Notes: generated by a model from the sequence alone, not told the origin. A stretch of DNA of 34,102 nucleotides from Candidatus Omnitrophota bacterium (GCA_020052955.1 JAGVOB010000097.1:1-34102), one strand, 5' to 3'; numbered from the stretch's first letter, positions 8,893 to 17,993 are shown. A program made the numbers and translations.

Positions 8893-9933
8893 CTAAGAGC
8901 TTTTAAGTTCTTTGCCTATTTGTCCGGAAACACATGCTGCATTACACCAGGATTTATATTCATAATCTATTATTTTTTTTCTATAGACCTGTATCTGTTC
9001 GTTGTTCCAAAGATCTTTCAAGCCATTATTTAAAATATTGCCGATATTTTTTAGGCAAAGGCAACCGGGCCTGACACCGCCTCCCGGGTCTATATTTAAC
9101 TGTTGCCATGGAAGCAGGCAAAACAATCCATTATCAGCAATATAATCTATGCCTTTTTCTTGAGCGCTCCCTGCATGCTTTTCATTGCAGGGTAATGAAT
9201 TCAATAATTGTATACTATATCGTTTTGCCTTTTCTTCTATTCTCTCTCTTACGGTATCTATATAGGCCAAAGCCTTCTTTTCTCTATTATGAAAAATATT
9301 TTCGGCACTATTATTATTACCCCACATTGAAATTAAATGAACGGCATTAAAACCGTACTCTCTGGCAAATTCAATGAAATCTAAAAGCTGATAATAATTT
9401 GATCTCATTACAACAACATGGAGCCGCAAAGACATCTTTTCCGGATTATACTTTCTTCTGGCATCCCTAATAGCCTTAAGGTTGCTTATTACGCAGCTAA
9501 AATCGGCTCCTATTCTTATTTGCTCATAAACCTCCCTGGTTACCCCATCAATGGAAAAAGTAAGCTCAACATTGTTTTTCACTAATCTTTCTATCCAATT
9601 ATCTGTGATCAACAGTCCGTTTGTTACAATCATCTGCTTAAGATTTGAAAATTTAGACGCTTCATCAAAAAGCTCCTCAAAATATTCTAAAAAAAACGGC
9701 TCACCCCCCTGCCATATAACCGTTTCAAGGTATGGGAATAAACCGATAACCTCCTCAATAATATGACGGGGTATATCCCATTGCGTATTTCTTACTTCAC
9801 ACATTATACATTTTAAATTGCAACGGCTTGAAAGTGTTATAACCAGACCCTTCATAAGGGAATCAAGTATGACTTTTTTCTCTCGAATTTCTTTTTCATT
9901 CAAAAGCTTATTTATTCCAAACTGATTTTTCAT
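8893..9933 (-). CDS. Radical SAM/SPASM protein without TPR (family A, GGEP variant)
   Basis: This 346-residue protein is numbered from the ATG at 9933. A TTG six codons upstream (9951) is also in frame, but it lacks a ribosome site, while GGATGG precedes the ATG. The linker (LLNEKEIREKK) precedes cluster C38/C42/C45 (CNLKCIMC). It is one of only two family A members with the textbook WQGGEPF rather than WQGGEVF. SIDGVT, MRSNYYQLLDF and NSAENIFH follow. The SPASM part has CLLPWQQ, RPGCLC, DLWNNEQIQ, and WCNAAC in place of LCNPxC. It is the first gene after the 190-base gap 9934-10123, so it may begin a separate transcript, although no promoter is recognisable there. Its product resembles the compact genes at 3600 and 6195. 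Confidence 0.9.
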   Translation of the reverse strand: MKNQFGINKLLNEKEIREKKVILDSLMKGLVITLSSRCNLKCIMCEVRNTQWDIPRHIIEEVIGLFPYLETVIWQGGEPFFLEYFEELFDEASKFSNLKQMIVTNGLLITDNWIERLVKNNVELTFSIDGVTREVYEQIRIGADFSCVISNLKAIRDARRKYNPEKMSLRLHVVVMRSNYYQLLDFIEFAREYGFNAVHLISMWGNNNSAENIFHNREKKALAYIDTVRERIEEKAKRYSIQLLNSLPCNEKHAGSAQEKGIDYIADNGLFCLLPWQQLNIDPGGGVRPGCLCLKNIGNILNNGLKDLWNNEQIQVYRKKIIDYEYKSWCNAACVSGQIGKELKSS

Positions 9934-10123
9934 CGTTTTGCCATCCAACAAAATTCAGTCAATCTTTTCCTTTTTACAATGGCCTAGGGGTCTTCTATAA
10001 ATAAAACTCTTCCTAATTTTCTGTTGTTTATTCTTAAAAAACTGAATTTTTTCCCATTTTAACTAAAGACACGGCCTATTTGCATATTTTTGCGTTCCCA
10101 CAGTATTCCAGATAAAATTATGC

Positions 10124-11692
10124 CTAAGCAAATGTAAATTTAAGATGTTCCGGCGGTATTACCCTTGAGGTACAATCAGTCCCGCACCATTTTGTATATT
10201 CGTTTCTTAAGAGTTTTTCTCTGTAGAGTTGCATTTTTTCATTATTCCAAACATCAATAAGAGAATCGTTAAAAATATCACCCACCGGCATAGAGCACAG
10301 ACATTCGGGGAAGACGTACCCTTTGACATTCATGGCAAGCTGTTTCCACGGCCTAAAGCAAACAGGTTCTTTTCTATCTTCAAATTTTAGGCCCTCCTTA
10401 TCGCCTTTTGGCTCTTTTGCGTTAGAGGGTTCCCAATCTTGATCAGTAGGAATCCAATCTAGTAATTTTATGCTATACCTTTTAGCTAATTCTCTAACCT
10501 TTGGCAATACTCCCGATATATATTTCATAACCTTCGGGTCCTGGTAAGTAAAAATATTTTCCGGGTCGTATCCGTCGCTTGAAATAGGCGCCATCTGTAC
10601 AACATTAAATTCATATTCCCTTGCAAATTCAACGAATTTTTCCAGCTGTTCATAATTAGACTTCATGATTGTACAGCGCAATGTTGTGACCATATTATAA
10701 GAATATTTCCTCCTCGCTTTGTTAATCACCTTTAAATTCCGGATTAATTTTTCAAAATCCGCACCTCTGCGTATTTTTTCATAGATATCCTTATAGGCGC
10801 TATCGATGGAAATCGTTAAACCGACATTACCTCTTGAGGCAAGTCGCTCCGCCCATTCCTCAGTAATTAAAAGTGCGTTGGTAATTATTATCTGCTTTAA
10901 ATTCTCCAATCCGAACGTCTTTTCAAACAATTTACTGAAATTATCCGCCAGAAAAACCTCCCCTCCCTGCCAAGTTATCAATTCAAGAAATGGCAATAAG
11001 GAAACTATCTGATTGGCAGTATGAGGAGAAATCTCCCAGGAAGAATTCCCCCTGCCACACATAATACAGTTTAAATTACAGCGGTTGGTTAAAGTTACGA
11101 GTAAAATCCTCGGCTTGGATTTAAGCATTAGTTTCCGCTGTGAAATTTCTAATTCGCTTAACAAACTATTTTCTAAAAAGGGACTCTTCCAAAAATTATT
11201 ACCCAACAAAGATTCCACATATTTTTGGACTTTTCCATATTCACCATGGAAATTATAAAGCTGAAGTAGGGTTATTACGCTTTTGTCGTTAGGATTATGT
11301 TTTAAGGCTCGTTCATACTCTTCTATAGATAACCCGTAATTTCCTTCTGCCTTAAAGATACCGGCAAGTTCAAGGTGTATATCTTTGTTTTCACTATCTA
11401 TTTTAGAGGCCTCTTTAAGCTTATTTAGGGCGATGTCATTCCTGCCCTCGTTTTTGTAGGCCTTTATAAGAAAAAGGTGGGCATCTATATTATCCGGATT
11501 AATTATGATGGATTCCTCTAATACTTCTATAGCCAAGGAAAATTGATTAAGCAGATAATAAAGCTTGCCTAATTCGAAATGTACGTAATCAGCCTTATGC
11601 CCTCTTTTAATAGCCAGCTGAAACTGTTCGATAGCTAGATCGTATTCTTTTTTCTCTATATATCTTTTACCGAGGTCTACGGGCGATAACAT
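10124..11692 (-). CDS. TPR - radical SAM/SPASM protein (family A)
   Basis: This is a 522-residue protein. Residues 5-165 hold about five TPRs (YDLAIEQFQLAI, FSLAIEVLEESI, NDIALNKLKEAS, YGLSIEEYERAL). The linker (LLSELEISQ...LKSKP) leads to cluster C205/C209/C212 (CNLNCIMC), which is followed by GRGNSSWEIS instead of the usual acidic loop and WDIP. WQGGEVF, SIDSAY (SIDGVT elsewhere), MKSNYEQLEKF and DPENIF follow. The SPASM part has CFRPWKQ, FPECLC, DVWNNEKMQ and WCGTDC. The altered SIDSAY strand and cluster loop lie near the S-adenosylmethionine site and may mean a different substrate. The gene ends at the 190-base gap and starts 2 bases after its neighbour, with an AAGGT site inside that neighbour's end. 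Confidence 0.91.
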   Translation of the reverse strand: MLSPVDLGKRYIEKKEYDLAIEQFQLAIKRGHKADYVHFELGKLYYLLNQFSLAIEVLEESIIINPDNIDAHLFLIKAYKNEGRNDIALNKLKEASKIDSENKDIHLELAGIFKAEGNYGLSIEEYERALKHNPNDKSVITLLQLYNFHGEYGKVQKYVESLLGNNFWKSPFLENSLLSELEISQRKLMLKSKPRILLVTLTNRCNLNCIMCGRGNSSWEISPHTANQIVSLLPFLELITWQGGEVFLADNFSKLFEKTFGLENLKQIIITNALLITEEWAERLASRGNVGLTISIDSAYKDIYEKIRRGADFEKLIRNLKVINKARRKYSYNMVTTLRCTIMKSNYEQLEKFVEFAREYEFNVVQMAPISSDGYDPENIFTYQDPKVMKYISGVLPKVRELAKRYSIKLLDWIPTDQDWEPSNAKEPKGDKEGLKFEDRKEPVCFRPWKQLAMNVKGYVFPECLCSMPVGDIFNDSLIDVWNNEKMQLYREKLLRNEYTKWCGTDCTSRVIPPEHLKFTFA

Positions 11693-11694
11693 GT

Positions 11695-13167
11695 CTACCT
11701 TCCATATACTTCTTGCTCATTTAACATTAAACTATGCTTTGGCATAACGCCCGATGTACATCTCAAGCTGCACCAGTTAAGGCTGCCACAATTTATAAGC
11801 CTCTGCCTGTATTTCTGCATAATGTCACTATTCCATATATCCTGCAAAGAATCTTTATTTACATTTCCGATGTGCTCCTCGCAAAAACCATACGGCTTTA
11901 CATTTCCGTCACGAAGTATATAAAGGCTCTTCCATGGCCAATAACATAACATATCCTTGCGCCCTGTCTTTGCATTAGGAGTGCTATTAGAAATATCTGA
12001 GCTATCAATCTCTGGCAGTTGATTAAATAATTTAAGCCCGATTTCCTCTGATTTTTTGACAAGTTTCGGCATAACATTTTTAATATAACTTAAAGCCTGT
12101 GGGTCATTATTTAAAAAAATATTTTCCTGCGTATCTGTATATCTAATCGGAATTATATTTAAGCAATCAAAATTATACTTTTCTGAAAACTTAACAAATT
12201 CTTCCAGTTCTATATAATTGGATTTCATCATAACGGCCTGTATTGTAATTGTCGAATGGGTTGGCATATCGCTATTTCGATATTTTGTCCTGTATTTATT
12301 AATAAGATTAATACTCATGATTAAATCCTCAAACTTTGCCCCATTCCTAATTTTTTCATAAGTTTTTTTATTGGTACCATCTATGGAATAAATAATATCT
12401 ACATTTGACCTTGCCAATTTTTCAGCCCAATCTTCATTAATAAGCAGTCCATTGGTAACTATAGTTTGGGATAGGGCTGGGTGCATGGAGGCCTTTTCAA
12501 ACAATTCCTCGAAATAATCCGAGAGAAACGGTTCTCCGCCTTGCCAATATATATATTTTAGATACGGCAGAATTTCTATAATCTCCTTTACTATTCTCTC
12601 GGGTATATCCCACGGTCTTTTACGGACCTCACACATGGTACAACCTATATTGCACCGATGCGTTAAAGTAACTCCGAGCACCATAGGCTTGGATTTTAGA
12701 AAGGTGCTTCTTTGCGAAATTTCAATTTCGTTCAAAATCATATTTTTGGAAAAACCATGCTTATTATATGGCTCCATGTTGCCGGCTCTCTCAAAATCGC
12801 TGACAGATAAACTGTACTCACCCTTTTCGCGATGTATCCATCCCAAGTTATAATAGATACACCCGTCATAAAGCTCATAATCTAAAGCGGTATTTAACTC
12901 TTTTAAAGCCTTATCATATTCACCCTTTTCGCAATATAACTTGGCCAAACCCAAGCGAACCTCATTATCATTACGCCCCAGTTTTAGCGCTTTTTTTAAC
13001 GATTCTATAGCCGAATCATTATCTTGAATATCATGATATAACCACGCCAATTCCAGATAAATATCGCTTGTGCCGTACCCAAGTTTTAGTGCCTTTTGCA
13101 ATTCTTCTATTGCAAGTCTATATTTTCTTTCTTTTTTATACTGTTTTGCAATTGATAAGCTATTCAT
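11695..13167 (-). CDS. TPR - radical SAM/SPASM protein (family A, altered SPASM)
   Basis: This is a 490-residue protein. Residues 1-135 hold about four TPRs with short spacers (YRLAIEELQKAL, NDSAIESLKKAL, YDKALKELNTAL, YSLSVSDFERAG). The linker (MILNEIEISQ...LKSKP) precedes cluster C172/C176/C179 (CNIGCTMC), RPWDIP, WQGGEPF, SIDGTN, MKSNYIELEEF and TQENIFL. It is the second family A member with GGEP. The SPASM region starts with CYWPWKS, but the PxCxC pair is replaced by KPYGFC, so one cysteine is missing; WCSLRC closes the domain. The auxiliary cluster may therefore have an open coordination site or a different ligand. Spacing to both neighbours is under 8 bases. Confidence 0.91.
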   Translation of the reverse strand: MNSLSIAKQYKKERKYRLAIEELQKALKLGYGTSDIYLELAWLYHDIQDNDSAIESLKKALKLGRNDNEVRLGLAKLYCEKGEYDKALKELNTALDYELYDGCIYYNLGWIHREKGEYSLSVSDFERAGNMEPYNKHGFSKNMILNEIEISQRSTFLKSKPMVLGVTLTHRCNIGCTMCEVRKRPWDIPERIVKEIIEILPYLKYIYWQGGEPFLSDYFEELFEKASMHPALSQTIVTNGLLINEDWAEKLARSNVDIIYSIDGTNKKTYEKIRNGAKFEDLIMSINLINKYRTKYRNSDMPTHSTITIQAVMMKSNYIELEEFVKFSEKYNFDCLNIIPIRYTDTQENIFLNNDPQALSYIKNVMPKLVKKSEEIGLKLFNQLPEIDSSDISNSTPNAKTGRKDMLCYWPWKSLYILRDGNVKPYGFCEEHIGNVNKDSLQDIWNSDIMQKYRQRLINCGSLNWCSLRCTSGVMPKHSLMLNEQEVYGR

Positions 13168-13174
13168 ACCAGTA

Positions 13175-14926
13175 CTATATTTCCCAACGCGTCATACATT
13201 CAGGCCGGCATATCTCTTGAAACTGATTTTTTAATATATTTTCCCTATAAAATTGGGCTTCCTCGCTGTTCCATATTTCATCCAGGGTGTTACTATAGAC
13301 ATTCCCTATAGGTTTTGAACAAGAACCTGTTAAATAAACGGTCCCCTTGTCGCAGATAAACATATACTTCCAGGGCATAATACAATGTAATTTTCCCTCA
13401 TCTGATAATAACTCATTAGCCTCCTTATCATTTTTAAAGGTATCAAATTTAAGGTCTAATGTGGGAAGTAATATGTCTAAATCAATAGAATAATCCCTGG
13501 CCTTTTGTTTTAGTCGAGGAATAGCATCAGTCAGATACTCTGATACCTTAGGATCCTGCTTGGAATAAATAATATTTTCTTCTGGATCATTATCAAGATG
13601 GATTGCCATAATGGAAAGTTGTTCAAAGCCGAATTCTTTGGCAAAATCCAGAAAATCCTCCAATTGGTGATAATTTGACTTCATAATTACTGCATTTAAT
13701 CTCATCGGCGTTTTAGATGAAAGTTTCTTGCGTATCTTGACTGCAAGCTTTATATTTGAAATCAGTTTCTCAAAACTTGCGCCTCTTCTTATGTATTCAT
13801 AAACGTCCTTGGTTACCCCGTCTACAGAAATGGTAAGTTCCGTATTCGCACTCATAATTTTTTCAATCCATTCTTCGGTTAATATTACGCCGTTGGTAAT
13901 TAACTGTTGCCGTAGGTTTGGAAAAACCGAAGCCTTTTGAAAAAGCTCATCAAAAGATTTATATAAAAAGACTTCTCCTCCTAACCACACTACACGTTCC
14001 AGATACGGATAGTAGTCTATTACCTCCTTTACTGTCTTTTCCGGTATATCCCATGGTGTTGACCAAAGGCCGCAGGTTCTGCACCTAATATTGCATTTAG
14101 ACGTGAGAGTGACCCAAAGACGCTTGACTTTAGACTTAAGAACAGTTTTTTTCTGCAGAATCTCAATTTCATTAAGGACGGAATCTTTAACGAACATACT
14201 ATCTGATCTCAAGCTAAGAATCTCCGAGGCCTCTTTATCGGACAGGTTATGCTTGCCTTGCAGTACATATAACTGCAGTAACTTCAGGCGCACCTTTGTA
14301 TCCAAGGGGCTCAACTTTTTTGCCTCAGTTATCTCTTTTACGGCAGATTCATAATCTTTTTCTTCCTCATATATACCACCTAGCTCCAAATGTACATGTT
14401 TATTGTCAGGATTTATTTTTGCAGCCTGCTTCAAATTTAAAAGCATCTTTTCCCTATTTTTCTTAGCTTTATAAATTTGTGAAAAACAAATATAAATTTC
14501 GCTGTTATCCTTATTAATAGCAAGCGCTTTATACAGTTCATTTAGGCCCTTGTCATAATCGCAATTTTTTATAAATATTTTACTTAATTCAATATGGGCC
14601 TGCTCATTCAAAGGAAATTTTTTGACAATCTCTTCAAACTCTTTTTGTGCAAGGTCATGGCTATTGCATAGATAGGATACCTCTCCTAATTCTTTAAGCA
14701 GTTCCTTATTGTTCGGATTAATCCTGACTGCCTCAATAAAATTCTTAGTAGCCTCGGAGCATTTATTCATCATCTTATAAATTTTCCCTATCTCAAAGAA
14801 GGCCATTTCGTTTGAACGGTTTTCTTCGCTTAAAACCTTTAATTTTTTCAAGGCCAAATCATATTTATTATCTTTAATATATCCATATGCTATCTTTAAA
14901 TATTCGGAGAAATCAATATTTTTCAC
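13175..14926 (-). CDS. TPR - radical SAM/SPASM protein (family A, longest TPR domain, altered SPASM)
   Basis: This 583-residue protein starts at GTG, with an AAAGGA site 8 bases upstream. Residues 5-240 hold about six TPRs (KINPDNKHVHLELGGIYEE is typical), the longest N-terminal solenoid of the group. The linker (VLNEIEILQ...LKSK) leads to cluster C278/C282/C285, read as CNIRCRTC. The following motifs are the most divergent in the family: WLGGEVF for WQGGEVF, and YKSF for the usual DYF. SVDGVT, MKSNYHQLEDF and DPEENII follow. The SPASM part begins CIMPWKY but has YLTGSC instead of PxCxC, and ICRPEC at the end. It is the first family A gene after the switch from family B. The 112-base gap upstream shows no promoter that I trust. 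Confidence 0.9.
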   Translation of the reverse strand: MKNIDFSEYLKIAYGYIKDNKYDLALKKLKVLSEENRSNEMAFFEIGKIYKMMNKCSEATKNFIEAVRINPNNKELLKELGEVSYLCNSHDLAQKEFEEIVKKFPLNEQAHIELSKIFIKNCDYDKGLNELYKALAINKDNSEIYICFSQIYKAKKNREKMLLNLKQAAKINPDNKHVHLELGGIYEEEKDYESAVKEITEAKKLSPLDTKVRLKLLQLYVLQGKHNLSDKEASEILSLRSDSMFVKDSVLNEIEILQKKTVLKSKVKRLWVTLTSKCNIRCRTCGLWSTPWDIPEKTVKEVIDYYPYLERVVWLGGEVFLYKSFDELFQKASVFPNLRQQLITNGVILTEEWIEKIMSANTELTISVDGVTKDVYEYIRRGASFEKLISNIKLAVKIRKKLSSKTPMRLNAVIMKSNYHQLEDFLDFAKEFGFEQLSIMAIHLDNDPEENIIYSKQDPKVSEYLTDAIPRLKQKARDYSIDLDILLPTLDLKFDTFKNDKEANELLSDEGKLHCIMPWKYMFICDKGTVYLTGSCSKPIGNVYSNTLDEIWNSEEAQFYRENILKNQFQEICRPECMTRWEI

Positions 14927-14934
14927 AGACTTTT

Positions 14935-14940
14935 TCCTTT
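14935..14940 (-). promoter_or_regulatory. Ribosome binding site for the GTG start at 14926
   Basis: AAAGGA on the minus strand lies 8 bases before GTG. It supports GTG as the true start of the TPR-rSAM gene over any later ATG. Confidence 0.6.
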
Positions 14941-15038
14941 ATGCAATAATTTTTAGCAAAAATCTCTTTGCTTTTATAACTTTTATATGTCAGTTTATTA
15001 TTCAGTTGCATATCAATCATATTATAAAGATAAAGAGA

Positions 15039-16340
15039 TTAAGCAAAGGGCAGCTCCCATTCGTCAAGCCAAAGGGGTGCCCAGCGTCTTTCTTCGCAAA
15101 CTATCATACATTTCCAGCATGGACAATTTTCCGAACCGCACTCTATAGCCTCGTCTAATAACTGGAAAGTATTTTGCGCTATATTCCCTATTTTAAACAT
15201 GCCGCCTTCTGCGCAACATCTATAAACATCTCCGTTAGGATAAATTCTTCCGTAGCTTTGTCCCATACGGCAGAATTTTCCTTTAGTAATATTTTTTTCT
15301 CCTTTTCTCCAGCCCATTACCAGCCTGCTTGCCTCATCTAAATTATAAATCTTAGAGATCTCCTCAATTTCATAAGCCCTGGGGTAACTCTTCCCATTAA
15401 ATTCACCAGAAAAAGGATGTGTTATAAAAGGAATATGCAGTTTTTCAAAAGGTTCTTTATATTCTTTTATTTTGTCTAAAAACGGCGGATAGGCCACACA
15501 AGAAACAACTAATTTAAACCCGCATTCATTAAGAACTTTTATCTTATCTACAAAATTTTCTATAGTACTAAATTCGGGATGAAAACTAGCATCTATCCTA
15601 ACCATTTCGGGGCTCGCTACCTTAGCAAACTCACTAACATCGAAAGAAAGATTTGTATTGATCTGAAGAAGATGTTGCCGTGAAACCTTTGCAACTAATT
15701 CAATAAATAAAGGGTACATAGACGGTTCCCCGCCGTCAAGCCGTATTCTACAAGAGCCATATTTCCCGTATATATTATCCCAAATCCTTATCCATTCATC
15801 CAAGCTAAGGTATAACGCCTTATTTTGATTTTTCTCGTCAAAAAGAAGCTTTTCCGGTTTTGGGGCATAGCAATAAGAACATCTGTAATTACATTCATAA
15901 TGCATACCCCAGGTAAAGAAAACACGATACGGCGCAATTTCTTTACGAAATCCATTTATGCATTCTCTATTTTTTATCCACTTATTTAACTTCTTATTGC
16001 AGGGATTAATCTTTAAGGCCTCTCTTAACTCTTGCATAGCTATGCCATAATTTCCACGAAGCCAATAAATTCCTCCGAGACAGATACAGACCTGTTCTTT
16101 CTGTTCACTGTTTAAGGTCATAGTCAAAGCTTCCCTAAATTCTTTTTCGGCATTGCCAAAATCCAGTTTGTTTCTGTATAACTTCCCTAGTTCAATCCGT
16201 GCCCAGATATTACCCGGATTCACATCCAGAGCTTTCTTAAACTTTTCTATTGCCATATCCCAGGCTTCATTTTTAATGCATAGGTACCCTTCTTTAAGAT
16301 ATGCCTGCTCTTCTTCGAACAAAACGTTTTCTTTATTCAT
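15039..16340 (-). CDS. TPR - radical SAM protein (family B)
   Basis: This 433-residue protein is the only family B member with TPR repeats. About three lie in residues 10-125 (WDMAIEKFKKAL, FGNAEKEFREAL, YGIAMQELREAL). The rSAM core starts with FFTWGMHYE and cluster C150/C154/C157 (CNYRCSYC), then LDGGEPSMYP, TNLSFD, a SFHPEF motif and a SCVAYPP strand. The C-terminal Cys site has FCRMGQ, IYPNGDVYRCC, IGNI and ENCPCWKCM, ending in a Trp-rich tail (ERRWAPLW). This tail and the CRMGQ start match modules 2 and 3 of the triple-rSAM protein at 18905, so they form a subgroup. It overlaps the gene upstream by 8 bases. It looks like a bridge between the two families: a family B core on the TPR domain typical of family A. 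Confidence 0.9.
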   Translation of the reverse strand: MNKENVLFEEEQAYLKEGYLCIKNEAWDMAIEKFKKALDVNPGNIWARIELGKLYRNKLDFGNAEKEFREALTMTLNSEQKEQVCICLGGIYWLRGNYGIAMQELREALKINPCNKKLNKWIKNRECINGFRKEIAPYRVFFTWGMHYECNYRCSYCYAPKPEKLLFDEKNQNKALYLSLDEWIRIWDNIYGKYGSCRIRLDGGEPSMYPLFIELVAKVSRQHLLQINTNLSFDVSEFAKVASPEMVRIDASFHPEFSTIENFVDKIKVLNECGFKLVVSCVAYPPFLDKIKEYKEPFEKLHIPFITHPFSGEFNGKSYPRAYEIEEISKIYNLDEASRLVMGWRKGEKNITKGKFCRMGQSYGRIYPNGDVYRCCAEGGMFKIGNIAQNTFQLLDEAIECGSENCPCWKCMIVCEERRWAPLWLDEWELPFA

Positions 16341-17139
16341 TTTCTAAAATCCATTGTGACTCTATGGGGCAGTAATCCTTTATACAATGTAAAGGTTCTT
16401 TATATAACATAAAATCCTTATCTAAAATATTTCCGACCGATCCGTCGGAATACTGACTGCACCTGTCAACCCTTCCATCTGTTCTAATAACTGCATAATG
16501 CTGACCTGCCCTGCAAAGCCTCCCTTTCGGAGAAATTCTCTGCAGTTGATACAACAATTTCTCCCCCTTATAAGGGCTTACCTCTTCAACAATTTTTTTC
16601 TCAGCCTCTGAATTAAGGACAAATCCATTTCCCCGCAGGGGTAGTGGTATAAGGCTTATGCCTTCCTTTTTGAATTTTCTACTTCTCTCCGGCATTTCTT
16701 CTATCTGGCCCGGATATGCCACATAATATATCTGAAAATTAGGCAGGTATTCCTTAATTCTAACAGCCCTCTCAAAAAACTCTTCAAATTTAGCAAAGGC
16801 GGGATGAAACGTCGGGGCAATCCGTAATACATTATTGGAAATCTCGGGTATCAGCTTATCCGTATCCCATGATAAATTTGTGCAAATCTCCAGCGTATGC
16901 TCGTCAGATAACATCCTTGCTAATTCAAAAAAATCCGGATATGTGCTTGGCTCACCACCTGATACAAATATATGAGCACTGCCATATTTTTTATACAGGT
17001 CGTGCCAGATATGCCGCCATTCCTGCGGAGATAGTAAAATATCCTTTCCGGATTTCTGCTCCCAGACGCCGCAATAAGGACAACGGTAGTTGCATGTATA
17101 GCATAGATCCCACCCAAAAGTTATTTTTCCATTATTCAT
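16333..17139 (-). CDS. Stand-alone radical SAM protein (family B, last Cys lost)
   Basis: This 268-residue protein is a single module. FGWDLCYT leads to cluster C16/C20/C23 (CNYRCPYC), followed by VSGGEPSTYP, TNLSWD, FHPAF and YYVAYPG. The C-terminal site has LCRAGQ, RTDGRVDRC and VGNI, then DYCPI where the relatives have xCPC, so the final cysteine is missing. The auxiliary Fe-S site may be three-coordinate or lost. Its ATG overlaps the upstream stop as ATGA, and its own end overlaps the next start by 8 bases. The substrate is unknown. Confidence 0.88.
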   Translation of the reverse strand: MNNGKITFGWDLCYTCNYRCPYCGVWEQKSGKDILLSPQEWRHIWHDLYKKYGSAHIFVSGGEPSTYPDFFELARMLSDEHTLEICTNLSWDTDKLIPEISNNVLRIAPTFHPAFAKFEEFFERAVRIKEYLPNFQIYYVAYPGQIEEMPERSRKFKKEGISLIPLPLRGNGFVLNSEAEKKIVEEVSPYKGEKLLYQLQRISPKGRLCRAGQHYAVIRTDGRVDRCSQYSDGSVGNILDKDFMLYKEPLHCIKDYCPIESQWILENE

Positions 17140-17993
17140 CGTTCAACCAATAAAAAAGCCCATTCGTTACAGGGACAATATCGCGAGGTACACAAGATGG
17201 CCTTATCCAACAATTTAAACTCAGGGTCAAAGATGTTACCCAAAGGGCTATCCTCTCTTTCCCAGCTTCCGCCACCGCATCTTAACGCCTTGCCATCCGG
17301 ATGAATAGTCGCATAAGTACAACCGGCATTACATTTTTTTCCATATGTTATTACTGGTTTAAGTTGAAAGTCTTCTCCGGAACGTATTCCCAAATTCGGA
17401 CTTATTATCTCTTTTTCCCTTTCCGTGTAAGATTCGGGATAACGCTTACCGTTATATTCTCCCCAAAAAGTAAGAACTGAGAGACGAAAATCCTTATCTG
17501 CAAATTTAGCCATATAATCTAACAGGTCTTCTATCTGAGGCGGCCAGGCAAGATACGTTATTCCAATGGAAAAATTATTATCCCGCAATAAAACAGCTTT
17601 TTTTATAAATTCTTTAAAATCAGCGAACAGCGGGTGAAAAGTTGCATTAAACCTTAATTTATCCCTGTTCTCTTTTAATCCATAGACCAACCCGCCCATA
17701 TCTGCCGAAAGATTAGTATTAATTGTTATAGCATGATACGAGGTAAGCGCTGATAAAAATTCGATAAAACCGGGATATATCATAGGTTCGCCTCCTGATA
17801 TATCAATACGTGCGGGGCCGTATAAATCATATATTCTCTTCCAGACAGAAATAAGTTTATCAATCCCGGGATAGTGATTATGTTTTGAAATTTCGCCCCA
17901 CCGTCCGTGCCACCAGCAATAAGGACAGCGATAGTTACACTTCCAGTGGATATCCCATGAAAAACCTATTGTACCGTTTTTTTCGCTATTCAT
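17136..17993 (-). CDS. Stand-alone radical SAM protein (family B)
   Basis: This 285-residue protein is numbered from the ATG at 17993; a GTG lies directly before it in frame. FSWDIHWK leads to cluster C19/C23/C26, WWHGRW, ISGGEPMIYP, TNLSAD, TFHPLF and TYLAWPPQ. It has a FWGEYNGKRYPESYTE stretch almost identical to module 1 of the protein at 18905, its closest relative here. The C-terminal site is KKCNAGCTYA, HPDGKALRCG, LGNIFD and RYCPCNEW. The end overlaps the next gene by 4 bases. The Shine-Dalgarno site is weak. Confidence 0.88.
   Translation of the reverse strand: MNSEKNGTIGFSWDIHWKCNYRCPYCWWHGRWGEISKHNHYPGIDKLISVWKRIYDLYGPARIDISGGEPMIYPGFIEFLSALTSYHAITINTNLSADMGGLVYGLKENRDKLRFNATFHPLFADFKEFIKKAVLLRDNNFSIGITYLAWPPQIEDLLDYMAKFADKDFRLSVLTFWGEYNGKRYPESYTEREKEIISPNLGIRSGEDFQLKPVITYGKKCNAGCTYATIHPDGKALRCGGGSWEREDSPLGNIFDPEFKLLDKAILCTSRYCPCNEWAFLLVER

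Noticed and set aside
10036-10052. A6-loop-T6 hairpin in the gap 9934-10123
   Set aside because: The stem has only A:T pairs, which would be too weak for an intrinsic terminator. It is expected by chance in AT-rich DNA.
14913-15020. A 35-codon minus-strand open frame (starts ATG ATT GAT ATG, two Cys, rich in Lys) in the gap before the gene at 13175, overlapping its start by 14 bases
   Set aside because: It has no ribosome site, no leader-core pattern and AT-driven composition, and nothing like it lies in the other gaps. It is probably chance.
15021-15026. TATAAT on the minus strand just after the gene at 15039
   Set aside because: It matches a -10 box, but there is no -35 element at 16-18 bases, and such hexamers are common in AT-rich sequence.
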